DNA from: Burkholderiales bacterium
Lineage (GTDB): Bacteria > Pseudomonadota > Gammaproteobacteria > Burkholderiales > Casimicrobiaceae
Assembly (NCBI GenBank): GCA_025354165.1
Contig: JANXNI010000028.1
Span: 1 to 64,000 of the forward strand
Length of the DNA stretch: 64,000 bases
Direction: 5' to 3'
Part shown: in pieces, positions 25,109-33,246 of the stretch
How the letters are laid out: each line of letters begins with the position of its first letter
Numbering within the stretch: position 1 is the first letter of the stretch
Made by a program: the position numbers and the translations under genes
Notes under the pieces: model-generated
Told to the model about the DNA's origin: nothing
Database searches by the model: none
What the model saw: the letters and a program-made list of their open reading frames with translations, nothing else

Positions 25109-25699
25109 ATGAAATTATTTGGAAAACACATTGGCCACGGTCATCCTCGTCTGCGTCATGGCGAACCGGGCGAAAGCCATCACGGGCGCGGCCATCATGC
25201 ACAGGGGCACGGCCACGGCATGCGTGGCGGCGGCGGTGGGCGGCGCATGTTTGAGCAGGGCGGGTTGCGGCTGGTGCTGCTGCACCTGATCGGCGAAAAG
25301 CCCGGCCACGGTTACGAACTCATCAAAGCGATTGAAGACCGTTTCAATGGCGAATACAGCCCGAGCCCCGGCGTCGTTTATCCTACGTTGACGCTGCTTG
25401 AAGAGCTGGGTTATACCAGCGTGGACGAAAGCGTTAGCGGGCGCAAGTGCTACACCATCACCGAAACAGGCAAGGAGCATCTTGCTACTAATCGCGAGAC
25501 AACCGATGCGATGCTGGCGCGCATGAACGGTAGCGCGCGTGAAGGCGCCGGCGTGCGGCCACCGCAAGTCGTGCGGGCCCTCGAAAACTTCAAGCTGGCC
25601 TTGCGCATGCGTTTGTCGCGCGGAAAGCTGACTGATGAACAGGCACACGAATTAGCCGCAGTGCTCGACGCGGCCGCGCAAAATCTGGAACGGATTTGA
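25109..25699 (+). CDS. PadR-family regulator with His-rich N-terminus
   Basis: 196 residues. The first ~45 residues are very rich in His and Gly (GHGHPRLRHGEPGESHHGRG), suggesting metal binding. The PadR winged helix follows: LRLVLLHLIGEKPGHGYELI, SPGVVYPTLTLLEELGYTSV, then GRKCYTITETGKEHL. The C-terminal helices (ALENFKLALRMRLSRGKLTD) would form the dimer. A 29-bp palindrome immediately upstream suggests autoregulation. Its stop is one base before the ATG of the siderophore-interacting protein, so the two are co-transcribed; iron or haem sensing is a reasonable inference. Confidence 0.88.
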   Translation: MKLFGKHIGHGHPRLRHGEPGESHHGRGHHAQGHGHGMRGGGGGRRMFEQGGLRLVLLHLIGEKPGHGYELIKAIEDRFNGEYSPSPGVVYPTLTLLEELGYTSVDESVSGRKCYTITETGKEHLATNRETTDAMLARMNGSAREGAGVRPPQVVRALENFKLALRMRLSRGKLTDEQAHELAAVLDAAAQNLERI

Positions 25700-25700
25700 T

Positions 25701-26537
25701 ATGACAATCACTCAGGAAACCCAACGAGCAGATCGCACACCGGTGCGCGTGCGCCATGAACTGCGCTTTCGCAATGTTGAGGTACGCGAAGTGGCGCAAA
25801 TCACGCCTAATCTCGTGCGCGTCACACTGGGTGGAGACGAGTTGACAGGCTTCATCAGCTCGGGTTTTGACGATCACATGAAAGTGATTCTTCCCGACGC
25901 CTTGACGGGCGAAATCAGGTTGCCGAATCTGGCCGTTGAAAAAGGGAGCGACGGAGCACCGAAGCCCACGATGCGCGATTACACGCCGCATCACTTTGAT
26001 GCGACCGCAAACACCTTGCAGGTTGACTTCGTGCTGCACGAGGCAGGCCCTTCGACGGCGTGGGCGCGACAGGCCAAACCGGGTCAGCGACTCGGCATCG
26101 GGGGGCCGCGCGGATCGTTCGTTATGACCACCGATTTTGACTGGCATTTGCTGATCGGCGATGCGACGGCGTTGCCTGCGATCAGCCGTCGTCTGGCAGA
26201 ACTTCCGGCGGGCTCGAACGCCGTGGTACTGGTGGAAGCTGAGACGCAAGAAGATGAAATTGAGCTCACCAGCGCGGCGCAACTCAGTGTGACGTGGGTG
26301 CATTCCAATTCATCGAATGGCCAGGTGGTAACGACGCTCGCCGAAGCGTTGAAAGCGGTAGCAAAAGCGGGATTGCCAGCGGGCGATTTTTACGCCTGGA
26401 TCGCCTGTGAATCGCTCACAGCCAAGGCGTTGCGGGCGCAGCTAATTGCTGAGCACGGCGCCAATCCGAAATGGACAAAAGCGGCCGGTTACTGGAAGCA
26501 GGGCAGCATCGCCGTGCACGAGAATCACGAGGATTGA
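25701..26537 (+). CDS. Siderophore-interacting protein (SIP/ViuB-type ferric reductase)
   Basis: 278 residues of the SIP family. N-terminal FAD-binding barrel: LRFRNVEVREVAQITPNLVR, the MRDYTPHHFD motif that holds the flavin and VDFVLHEAGPSTAWARQAKP followed by GIGGPRGSF. C-terminal NAD(P)H domain: WHLLIGDATALPAISRRLAE and FYAWIACESLTAKALRAQL, ending AAGYWKQG. Such enzymes reduce ferric siderophores in the cytoplasm to release iron. Co-transcribed with the PadR regulator (1-base gap), which probably represses it. Confidence 0.88.
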   Translation: MTITQETQRADRTPVRVRHELRFRNVEVREVAQITPNLVRVTLGGDELTGFISSGFDDHMKVILPDALTGEIRLPNLAVEKGSDGAPKPTMRDYTPHHFDATANTLQVDFVLHEAGPSTAWARQAKPGQRLGIGGPRGSFVMTTDFDWHLLIGDATALPAISRRLAELPAGSNAVVLVEAETQEDEIELTSAAQLSVTWVHSNSSNGQVVTTLAEALKAVAKAGLPAGDFYAWIACESLTAKALRAQLIAEHGANPKWTKAAGYWKQGSIAVHENHED

Positions 26538-26552
26538 TGGACTTGCATTAGC

Positions 26553-27425
26553 TTAAGGTGCCAAGCCAAGCACCCGCAGCCATGCACACACTTGCATGTA
26601 GGCGTCTACCTGAACTTGATCGATAGTCATTTCACCGAGCGAGCCTGAATCGCGCAAGAACACGCGAACTGTTTGCGGACCAAAATCGTCTTCGTGCGTG
26701 AATTTGCTGGCGATATTCTCAAAGGCGCTGCGTGCCGCAGCATCGTGCATCAATACTTTGCAATCGCTCGCCAGAGCGTTGGATCCGCCTCGGTAATTTT
26801 TCACACAAAAGTAAATATCGTAGGCGTCTTTCTTCTTGTCTCGCCCAACCAGCGCATAGCCCTTCATGACGAGAAACGCAGGGATGGAAGCGACGAGCAG
26901 GCTTACCGTGTTGTTCCGACCATCCGGCATCTGGCCGCTCAGCTCATGGCGGATCGCGCCGTCAAGTGCAATGCGTCCACCGCTTGCATTGATCACGCGC
27001 AACGCTTGAACAAGCGGTGGTCGGTTTTTCGAGATTTTTGCATCGTCTGGCATTAACAAATCAACGATCACGGCGATGGCTTTGCCGTCGTCGAGATCGA
27101 CCCAACGCCGTAGTTGGAATGGCTTCAATCCATCGCAATTGCGCTCGTATCCGGCCCGCTCCAGAAGCTCCAGGAAACTCGCGTATTCGCCATCGCCCAA
27201 TGCCTCGGCATCCAGATTGAGATCTACATCTATTGTGCCGATATGCGCGGGTCGTGCGTCGGGCAGCAAGAGCCACGGCACCGCACCGCCAACCACAACA
27301 AACTTGTCGCGATACGCGCCAAGCACTTGCCCAAGTTCAATGAGCACGGAATACACCGCACGCGCACCACGATCATCGTAATCGGTGGCAGCGTCGGGTT
27401 CAGCACTTTTAACGCGATCAACCAC
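26553..27425 (-). CDS. AbiEii-like nucleotidyltransferase (type IV toxin)
   Basis: 290 residues from a GTG at 27425 that overlaps the end of the upstream gene; a long upstream extension of the frame is antisense to nothing useful and is rejected. The nucleotidyltransferase core reads FVVVGGAVPWLLLPD, TIDVDLNLDAEAL (the DxD pair after GG) and AVIVDLLMPDDA as the third acidic site. VMKGYALVGRDKKKDAYDIY is the K/D motif typical of AbiEii-type toxins. The enzyme is expected to modify an RNA or protein with a nucleotide. It is paired with the AbiEi-like regulator. Confidence 0.8.
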   Translation of the reverse strand: MVDRVKSAEPDAATDYDDRGARAVYSVLIELGQVLGAYRDKFVVVGGAVPWLLLPDARPAHIGTIDVDLNLDAEALGDGEYASFLELLERAGYERNCDGLKPFQLRRWVDLDDGKAIAVIVDLLMPDDAKISKNRPPLVQALRVINASGGRIALDGAIRHELSGQMPDGRNNTVSLLVASIPAFLVMKGYALVGRDKKKDAYDIYFCVKNYRGGSNALASDCKVLMHDAAARSAFENIASKFTHEDDFGPQTVRVFLRDSGSLGEMTIDQVQVDAYMQVCAWLRVLGLAP

Positions 27426-28527
27426 GCGACGTCTCCCACGTTGGTTCGATGCGCGTGAGACGAAGATGCTCGGCTGCTTCTTTCCCGCGCTCACCAGTGC
27501 GCCACAGATCGAGATAGGTTTGCACGAGCCCAGTGCACCAACGTCCCGGCGCGGGCTCAATCGCTTCGGCAAAAATACTTTCGTCGTCAATAACATCGAT
27601 GACCACGTTTTCGCCTTTCGATACGGGCGAGAGTTCAAGTCGCCCCATGAGCGCCGCCTCACCCGCCGCGTCGGCATAAAACGAACGGATGCTGCTACGA
27701 ACAAATGGTGCGATCCACATCGCCGCCGAGTTACCAGACAGCACGGCATAACGTGCCTCCGTACTGCTGGGCAAAGCATGCAAAATGGATTGATCAAGCG
27801 CTTCGCCCTGTACCAATGAGTAGTAACGCTTCCGCTCTCCGCGTGGTGGTGCGTACGCCGCGCGCCACGCATCAAGGAGTGCAGACGGACGCGTGAGCGC
27901 AATTCCGTCCGCACCAACACGAGCCCACTCCTGATCAAGCAGTGCGCGCCGCAAATTGCTGACTTGACCCAGACTCGTACCGGACGCTTTTGCGAGGTCT
28001 TCTACCTTCCACTCGCGTGCAGGTACACGCAGCAGCGCTCGCAAAATGCGCGATGCTTTGGGCGCAAATAGAGAGCGCAGTTGACGTTTCTCAACCTTTG
28101 GATTCGTGGCCACTCGCCGTTCGATGAAAACACTTCCGAACGCAAGATGACAATTGCCTGCGAAGTCGGCGTAACTCGCGTTAGCTGCAACGCAAATCTC
28201 CGCAGCCTCGGGAGAAATGTAGGGTGCCACAATGATCGGCGTGGCATCAGACTGGTTGAGTAAGCGTACGTATTCTTTGAGAAACAGCAAGGCCGCACGC
28301 ATGTGGCGCGGCTGCGCGAGTGCCTTGACCTCGCAGACCAATTGCCACGCCACTCCCAGTGCATTGATTGGCAGAATAAAGTCTGGCTGCATGGTGCCAA
28401 GCAACCCGAACCCATGTGGCACTTGCGCCACTCCAATCGACACAAACGGCACACGAGCCAACAGTTCGCGCAATCGAGTTTGTGCTTCGGTGACGAGCGC
28501 CTTCTCGTCTTGCATACTGGAAATCAT
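27418..28527 (-). CDS. AbiEi-like antitoxin with endonuclease-like N-terminal fold
   Basis: 369 residues. The N-terminal ~150 residues have a restriction-endonuclease-like look (LPINALGVAWQLVCEVKALA, then YISPEAAEICVAANASYADF and AGNCHLAFGSVFIERR). A winged helix follows at about 160-225 (ASRILRALLRVPAREWKVED, LAKASGTSLGQVSNLRRALL). The rest resembles AbiEi-type antitoxin C-terminal domains (SGNSAAMWIAPFVRSSIR). It precedes and overlaps the toxin gene by 8 bp. Two matching inverted repeats upstream are probable sites for its autorepression. Confidence 0.7.
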   Translation of the reverse strand: MISSMQDEKALVTEAQTRLRELLARVPFVSIGVAQVPHGFGLLGTMQPDFILPINALGVAWQLVCEVKALAQPRHMRAALLFLKEYVRLLNQSDATPIIVAPYISPEAAEICVAANASYADFAGNCHLAFGSVFIERRVATNPKVEKRQLRSLFAPKASRILRALLRVPAREWKVEDLAKASGTSLGQVSNLRRALLDQEWARVGADGIALTRPSALLDAWRAAYAPPRGERKRYYSLVQGEALDQSILHALPSSTEARYAVLSGNSAAMWIAPFVRSSIRSFYADAAGEAALMGRLELSPVSKGENVVIDVIDDESIFAEAIEPAPGRWCTGLVQTYLDLWRTGERGKEAAEHLRLTRIEPTWETSRG

Positions 28528-28529
28528 AT

Positions 28530-28547
28530 TTTCAGCAAACGTTGAAA
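28530..28547. promoter_or_regulatory. Operator site 1 of the AbiE-like operon
   Basis: TTTCAGCAAACGTTGAAA: 8-bp arms around AA, with two mismatches. It ends 2 bases before the start codon (on the minus strand) of the antitoxin gene, and its sequence matches site 2, centred 65 bp upstream. Confidence 0.65.
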
Positions 28548-28594
28548 TTATCTAATTTGATGAAATTATAGTTATTTTTTCACTAAAAATGTGT

Positions 28595-28612
28595 TTTCAA
28601 CGAACGTTGAAA
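28595..28612. promoter_or_regulatory. Operator site 2 of the AbiE-like operon
   Basis: TTTCAACGAACGTTGAAA: perfect 8-bp inverted repeat around AA. The AT-rich DNA between sites 1 and 2 should hold the promoter, so a dimer bound at both sites would block or loop it. Confidence 0.7.
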
Positions 28613-28711
28613 TCCGAAAAGCGAGTTTCTACTCATACCCGATGAACGTGCAGCACGACTGTGATTAGTCGCCGGAACCGAGAAATTGAACTCTCGTCGA
28701 CCAATAATCCG

Positions 28712-29713
28712 TTACGCACTCACCTTCATCGACTGATCATTCGCGGCCATCGCGGCCTCCTCAATCGAGCGCAACCAAGGATCACGCGCTGCGCCGCCGA
28801 ACGTTTCGGTTAAAAAATCAATGAACACACGGGTGCGCGCCGGGATGTGCATGCGCGTAGGCATCGCGGCGTAGATCGACACGGTCATCATGTGCCAGTC
28901 CGGCAGCACGCGCTCCATGCGACCGCTACGCAGCGCGTCCTCGGCCACGAACGACGGCAGCGCGGTGATGCCCATGTCGGCGAGCGCGGCGTGAAACAGC
29001 GTGTCCCAGTGCGGCGTCGACAGCGCCATCGGTGGCTGTTCGCAGGTCACCGGTTTTTTCGCTTTGATGCCCTGCGCAGCGGCGCGCAGCGGGCAGAATT
29101 GAAACGTGGTTTCCTTGTTGCCGTCGGGCGAGAACGGCAGCAACCATTCGTGGCCCATTAGTTCCTGAGGCTCGGTGGGGCGGCCACGACGATTGAGATA
29201 GTTGGGCGTGGCGCAGGTGATCATCTCGGATTGCGCCAGAAGTCGCGCGACAAAATTACCCGTGGACAGCGGCTGCTTGAGCGTGAGGATTGAGATGTCA
29301 TGCGTGTCGTCGACCGTCTCCACGCTGTTCTGCACCGAGAGCTCGATGGTGAGCTTGGGGTATTGCGTGCGCAGACGCGGCAAATGCTTGGCAAGCTGAT
29401 GCACGGCAATGGCGGGCGAGGCGAGCACACGCACCACGCCGCGCGGCTCGGCCGTCTCCAGATTCGCCATCGTCTCAGCGTCTTCGACGTCGGCCAGTAT
29501 TCGCGTCGCGCGCTCAAGATAGCGCTCGCCTGCCTGCGTGAGCGCGAGGCTCCGCGTAGTGCGGTTGAGCAAGCGCACACCGAGGTGCTGCTCTAGCTCG
29601 GCGATAAGCCGCGTGACCACGGCGGGCGCGAGGTTGAGATGGTCGGCGGCCTTGGTAAAGCTGCCCTCTTCGACGACGCGGGCGTAAACGCGCATGGCGC
29701 GGAGTTGATCCAT
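28712..29713 (-). CDS. LysR-family transcriptional regulator
   Basis: 333 residues. N-terminal winged helix: [40 protein letters not shown] and [20 protein letters not shown]. The effector domain runs from about residue 90 ([20 protein letters not shown]) to the end and includes [20 protein letters not shown]. The subgroup resembles the CrgA/DmlR-type regulators. No divergent target gene is obvious: upstream lies a small secreted-protein gene on the opposite strand about 280 bp away, which is a possible target. Confidence 0.9.
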   Translation of the reverse strand: MDQLRAMRVYARVVEEGSFTKAADHLNLAPAVVTRLIAELEQHLGVRLLNRTTRSLALTQAGERYLERATRILADVEDAETMANLETAEPRGVVRVLASPAIAVHQLAKHLPRLRTQYPKLTIELSVQNSVETVDDTHDISILTLKQPLSTGNFVARLLAQSEMITCATPNYLNRRGRPTEPQELMGHEWLLPFSPDGNKETTFQFCPLRAAAQGIKAKKPVTCEQPPMALSTPHWDTLFHAALADMGITALPSFVAEDALRSGRMERVLPDWHMMTVSIYAAMPTRMHIPARTRVFIDFLTETFGGAARDPWLRSIEEAAMAANDQSMKVSA

Positions 29714-29859
29714 TGCAATTCCTTCAAAAGCGACCGAAAACGAGATGTAGCCTTCAAGTCTTCATTTATTGCCATTTTAGCAATAAACAATTCGATTTTG
29801 TCTAGTTTATTCTTTTATCAGCAATACCTAACATTCATTCCATCGACGCGACAACAAGA

Positions 29860-29919
29860 GCCTGTTCACAAAGCTCTCTGGTTCCAGAAAGAAGTAAACG
29901 AAGAACTTTGTGAACAGGC
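29860..29919. repeat. 60-bp inverted repeat (MITE-like)
   Basis: GCCTGTTCACAAAG at 29860-29873 is repeated exactly in reverse complement at 29906-29919. The 32-base interior has its own small hairpin (TCTGGTTCCAGA). The arms look like insertion-sequence ends, but no transposase is present and no clear target duplication is seen. Confidence 0.55.
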
Positions 29920-29994
29920 CCCCGGTGCCGCGCGAGACCGACCGCAATAACGTGGTTGGCCAAATAAAGACACATACTCCTCAAGGAAATCATC

Positions 29995-30303
29995 ATGAAT
30001 ACGAAATCTGTTTTGATCGCTGCTCTTATCGCTGCTTCTACTGGCTCTGTTTTTGCCGCTGAGTACACCGCTGCTGCGGGCAACCCAAGCGTGCAAGTCA
30101 CGGCGCCTGCCGTGCAAGCCGCACCTGCCCGCGCTGTAACGCTCGCCGCTACTGACAGCTACAAAGACACGGCTGCTGTGCCAACAACGGCGAAAGCAGA
30201 CGCTCGCCCACGCGCTGAAGTTCGTGCCGAAGTGCGCGCTCTTGACAAAAGCTGGATCGCAAGCCGCATCAACCGTGATGTGACTGAAGGCGCTGCCCAG
30301 TAA
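29995..30303 (+). CDS. Small secreted Ala-rich protein
   Basis: 102 residues with a clear signal peptide (MNTKSVLIAALIAASTGSVF, cleavage at FAA-EY). The mature part is alanine- and threonine-rich and ends in a charged helix (RAEVRAEVRALDKSWIASRI). Codon use is skewed to GCT/CGT, unlike its neighbours, suggesting strong expression. AGGAAATCATC precedes the ATG, and a good terminator follows. The family is common in betaproteobacteria but unassigned. Confidence 0.7.
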   Translation: MNTKSVLIAALIAASTGSVFAAEYTAAAGNPSVQVTAPAVQAAPARAVTLAATDSYKDTAAVPTTAKADARPRAEVRAEVRALDKSWIASRINRDVTEGAAQ

Positions 30304-30341
30304 TCAGCCGCTACGTTTAGCCCTTCTGGGCTAAATGGAAA

Positions 30342-30365
30342 AACGCGCCTTCGGGCGCGTTTTTT
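30342..30365 (+). terminator. Intrinsic terminator
   Basis: AACGCGCC-TTCG-GGCGCGTT stem-loop followed by a T-run. A second hairpin (TTTAGCCC-TTCT-GGGCTAAA, 30316-30335) stands just ahead of it. It ends the transcript of the small secreted protein gene and separates it from the convergent GNAT gene. Confidence 0.9.
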
Positions 30366-30382
30366 ATTGGCTACAACTAACA

Positions 30383-30946
30383 CTAACGTGGCGTTCGCGC
30401 GAGCCAATCGCGCCGCAGCAGGCCGTAAAGGCCCGAGTCGGACACTTCGCCGTCCACTACCCAGCGCTCACGCAGCAAGCCTTCGTTCAGGAATCCAAGC
30501 CGCTCCAGCGCCTTCGCAGACGCGGCATTGCGCGGATCAATGTCAGCCTCGACGCGATTGAGCGCGAGTTCGCTAAATCCGTAGTTGAGCACCGCAGTTA
30601 AAGCCTCGTGCATGTAGCCGTGGCCCCACGCGTCGAATGCCAAACCGTAGCCAATTTCGGCGCGTCGACACTGCGCATTGAGGTTAAACAGCGAGCAGTG
30701 GCCAACCAGACGGGCGTCGTCGACGGTTTCTACGCCCAGGCGCAGATGTTCGCCTGCGGCCAGCGTGGTGGCATCTTTGGCGATCATTTCGTTCGCCTGG
30801 TCGATGGATGACCACGGCGGGTAGCTCCAGTAGCGCATCACCCTGACATCGGAATAAATGGCGAACAGCGCTTCGGCGTCGGACGGTGTGTAGGGCCGCA
30901 AGCGCAGCCGCTGGGTGTTGAGAGTGACTCGGTCAAACGCTAGCAT
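30383..30946 (-). CDS. GNAT acetyltransferase, RimJ/RimL-like
   Basis: 187 residues: TQRLRLRPYTPSDAEALFAI, VMRYWSYPPW, AEIGYGLAFDAWGHGYMHEA (acetyl-CoA loop) and RVEADIDPRNAASAKALERL followed by GFLNEGLLRERWVVDGE. It belongs to the RimJ/RimL group that acetylates N-termini or small amines; the target is unknown. It is a paralogue of the protein at 13216-13773; both genes lie beside a copy of the dispersed palindromic repeat. Confidence 0.88.
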   Translation of the reverse strand: MLAFDRVTLNTQRLRLRPYTPSDAEALFAIYSDVRVMRYWSYPPWSSIDQANEMIAKDATTLAAGEHLRLGVETVDDARLVGHCSLFNLNAQCRRAEIGYGLAFDAWGHGYMHEALTAVLNYGFSELALNRVEADIDPRNAASAKALERLGFLNEGLLRERWVVDGEVSDSGLYGLLRRDWLARTPR

Positions 30947-30950
30947 ATCA

Positions 30951-31072
30951 AAGCAACTTTATCGGTTAACCGCATACTATTTGCGGGCTAGTGACGCAAA
31001 AATTCCTAAGTCGACTTAAGCATAAAACAAGCGGTAGCCCACATGCATAGGCGCTATCAGAAAAAAGCTGAT
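30951..31072. repeat. Dispersed palindromic repeat, copy 5 of 7 (reverse orientation)
   Basis: Read on the minus strand: begins ATCAGCTTTTTTCTGATAGC, has GTGGGCTACCGC, TTTTAT and a central AAGTCGACTTAG, then CTAGCCCGC and ends TAAAGTTGC. The GGGCTA, TTTTAT and GTCGAC blocks align with copy 6. It separates the GNAT gene from nadD. Confidence 0.65.
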
Positions 31073-31103
31073 TGTCCGATTTCCCGCCACGTAGACTCGC
31101 ATC

Positions 31104-31793
31104 ATGCCATTGAATGCTGCGTCGTCCGCCAATCCACTCGCCTTGCTGGGCGGCACCTTTGACCCGGTGCATTTCGGGCATTTGCGCATCGCTTCAGAAA
31201 CGGGAGCAGCGCTCAAACTGCCCGAAGTCCGGTTGATTCCGTCGAAAACGCCCGTGCACCGTGCGCGACCTGGCGCTAGCGAGTCGCAACGCTTGGCGAT
31301 GCTGAGGCTAGCGGTGGCAGACGTTCCGGGCCTGGCGGCGGATGATCGTGAGCTCAAGCGCGAGACGCCAAGCTACACCGTGCTGACTTTGGAATCATTG
31401 CGCGCAGAATTTCCGCAACGCCCGCTGATCTGGCTGATCGGCATTGATGCGTTCATGCACATCAATCATTGGTACGAATGGCCGCGCCTGTTCGAACTGG
31501 CGCATTTCGTCGTGCTCAACCGACCGGGATTTGCCGTGTCACAAGCGCTGTCACCGGTGCTCTCGGAGGTGTGGCAGGGGCGCTTGACGCGCTCTGCGGA
31601 GGCGCTCGTGGAAACCACGCACGGCAGCATTTATCTGCACACCGTCACGCCACAAGCCATCTCCGCCACCGAAATCCGCAACACTATTGCGGCGGGTGCA
31701 GCCGATAGCGCACTGGAATCGTTGCTCCCCGCGCCCGTGCTGGCCTATATTCGTGCGCATCAACTTTATATCGGGGAGCCTCGCACAACGTAG
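31104..31793 (+). CDS. nadD: Nicotinate-nucleotide adenylyltransferase
   Basis: 229 residues. The nucleotidyltransferase signature LLGGTFDPVHFGHLRIASET carries the GTFDPVHxGH loop, and the C-terminal SATEIRNTIAAG is the ISxTxIR-type motif. The enzyme joins nicotinate mononucleotide with ATP to give deamido-NAD, the last-but-one step of NAD synthesis. It heads the conserved nadD-rsfS-rlmH-maf-rng order. No long promoter region is evident; a palindromic repeat lies just upstream. Confidence 0.95.
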   Translation: MPLNAASSANPLALLGGTFDPVHFGHLRIASETGAALKLPEVRLIPSKTPVHRARPGASESQRLAMLRLAVADVPGLAADDRELKRETPSYTVLTLESLRAEFPQRPLIWLIGIDAFMHINHWYEWPRLFELAHFVVLNRPGFAVSQALSPVLSEVWQGRLTRSAEALVETTHGSIYLHTVTPQAISATEIRNTIAAGAADSALESLLPAPVLAYIRAHQLYIGEPRTT

Positions 31794-31821
31794 CGAGCGG
31801 CGAAAAGTCCAGGCGCAGCGC

Positions 31822-31880
31822 GCGCAGCAACCGGAATGCACTTTTTTGTACATGAGGATTGCGAGCACGTTGCAACAACG
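31822..31880 (+). repeat. Second dispersed repeat, copy 1 of 2
   Basis: GCGCAGCAACCGGAATGCAC ... TTGTACATGAGGATTGCGAG. About 44 of 59 positions agree with the copy at 58272-58330, including the uninterrupted TACATGAGGATT. ATGCAC and GTACAT could pair around six bases. It lies between nadD and rsfS. Confidence 0.6.
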
Positions 31881-31933
31881 AATTTTCGCTGCGCAGTCGT
31901 TGTGCGGTGCTCCCCCGCCGGAGAAAAACTCGC

Positions 31934-32746
31934 TTGCGCTATTCCGCTTTAAACGTCCAGAAAGCCGCCGTCGCCGCCCTTGAAGACATCAAGGCCCGTG
32001 ACATCACCGTGCTCGACACCCGTCCGCTGACGGCCATTTATGACACGCTAATCGTTGCCACCGCCGAGAGCGCGCGGCAAACCAAGGCGCTCGCGCGTCA
32101 CGTCAGCGACAAGGTTAAAGAAGCTGGCGGCCAGGTGCTCTCAATTGAGGGCGAGGGCTCGGGCGAATGGGTGCTGGTGGATTGCACCGAACTCGTCGTG
32201 CACATCATGTTGCCGACCACGCGCGCGCTGTACAACCTCGAAGAATTGTGGACGGCACCAAAACCGATTAAACGCGTTCCGGCTGCGAAAGCCGCGGAAG
32301 CCGCTGTTGAGTCGGCTCCGGTGGCAAAAGCGCCCGCAAAAGCACCCGCCAAAAAGGCAGCGGCGAAAGCACCTGTGGTTGAGGCCGTTGTAGCAAAAGC
32401 TCCGGCAAAGAAAGCAGCAGCGACAAAAACGCCTGCTGCAAAGAAACAGGCGGCTAAAACCAAAGCGCCCGTAGCTGAAGCAATCGCCGAAGTCGTTAAA
32501 AAGCCCGCCGCGAAGAAACCCGCAGTCAAAAAACCAGCGGCGAAGAAGCCTGCCGCGAAAGCCAAAGCAGTTGCCACTAAAACACCGGCGGTCAAAAAGC
32601 CGGCTGCGAAAAAGGTAGCGGCAAAGACCGTCGAGATCAAGAGGCCGTCAGCCAAAGCGCCAGCCGCCAAAGCTCCGGCTGCAAAGCGCCCGGTTACCAA
32701 GCCGTTGGTGATCAAACGACCTTCGGCCAAGAAAAAATCCTCGTAA
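31934..32746 (+). CDS. rsfS: Ribosomal silencing factor RsfS with H1-like tail
   Basis: About 270 residues if the TTG at 31934 is used; no ATG lies near the expected start. Residues ~8-110 are a normal RsfS domain: VQKAAVAALEDIKARDITVL, DTLIVATAESARQTKALARH and GEGSGEWVLVDCTELVVHIM followed by YNLEELW. RsfS binds ribosomal protein L14 and blocks subunit joining in starvation. The remaining ~155 residues are an Ala/Lys/Pro repeat (AKKPAVKKPAAKKPA type) like histone H1 tails, absent from standard RsfS, and probably bind nucleic acid. Next gene starts 3 bases after the stop. Confidence 0.88.
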   Translation: MRYSALNVQKAAVAALEDIKARDITVLDTRPLTAIYDTLIVATAESARQTKALARHVSDKVKEAGGQVLSIEGEGSGEWVLVDCTELVVHIMLPTTRALYNLEELWTAPKPIKRVPAAKAAEAAVESAPVAKAPAKAPAKKAAAKAPVVEAVVAKAPAKKAAATKTPAAKKQAAKTKAPVAEAIAEVVKKPAAKKPAVKKPAAKKPAAKAKAVATKTPAVKKPAAKKVAAKTVEIKRPSAKAPAAKAPAAKRPVTKPLVIKRPSAKKKSS

Positions 32747-32749
32747 ACC

Positions 32750-33220
32750 GTGAAGCTGAAACTCATCGCGCTCGGCCACAACCAACCGAGCTGGGTGAGC
32801 GACGGCGTCACTGAGTACGCGAAGCGCTTCCCCGCCGAATGGCCATTCGAGTTGGCGGAACTAAAGCCTGAAAAACGCGCCGTAAACCGCAGCACCGAGA
32901 TGGTGCTGGCGACCGAAGCAGAACGTATTCGCTCGCAAATTCCTAAACAAGCGCTGGTCGTCGCACTCGACGAACGCGGCGAGCAGTTAACGACACGCGG
33001 CCTTGCGGAGCAGCTAAGCGGTTGGTCGCGCGAGGCGCCGTGTGCGACATTTGTGATTGGCAGCGCGGACGGGCTTGACGCCGCGTTAAAAGCGCAGGCC
33101 CAGTTCCGTTTGGGCCTATCCCGACTCACCTTGCCACATGGGTTAGCCCGGATTTTTCTGGTCGAACAGCTCTATCGTGCGGTAAGCTTGTTGTCTGGAC
33201 ATCCCTACCATCGTGATTAG
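32750..33220 (+). CDS. rlmH: 23S rRNA (pseudouridine-1915-N3)-methyltransferase
   Basis: 156 residues, the normal length, from a GTG at 32750. SPOUT-family motifs: MKLKLIALGHNQPSWVSDGV at the N-terminus, ALVVALDERGEQLTTRGLAE, FVIGSADGLDAALKAQAQFR and RIFLVEQLYRAVSLLSGHPY with terminal YHRD. The enzyme methylates pseudouridine 1915 in helix 69 of 23S rRNA using S-adenosylmethionine. It is co-transcribed with rsfS and maf. Confidence 0.95.
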   Translation: MKLKLIALGHNQPSWVSDGVTEYAKRFPAEWPFELAELKPEKRAVNRSTEMVLATEAERIRSQIPKQALVVALDERGEQLTTRGLAEQLSGWSREAPCATFVIGSADGLDAALKAQAQFRLGLSRLTLPHGLARIFLVEQLYRAVSLLSGHPYHRD

Positions 33221-33246
33221 TCAATATCGTCGTCCGAACTAACTCA

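Noticed and set aside
26553-27938. A longer version of the nucleotidyltransferase starting near 27938
   Set aside because: The extra ~170 residues lie antisense-frame within the upstream antitoxin gene and show no domain; the GTG at 27425 gives the normal overlap of a toxin-antitoxin operon.
32098-33129. A 343-codon minus-strand open frame
   Set aside because: It is the antisense shadow of the Ala/Lys-rich rsfS tail and rlmH; its composition (AAGFFAAGFLTAG repeats) follows from the low-complexity codons on the plus strand.
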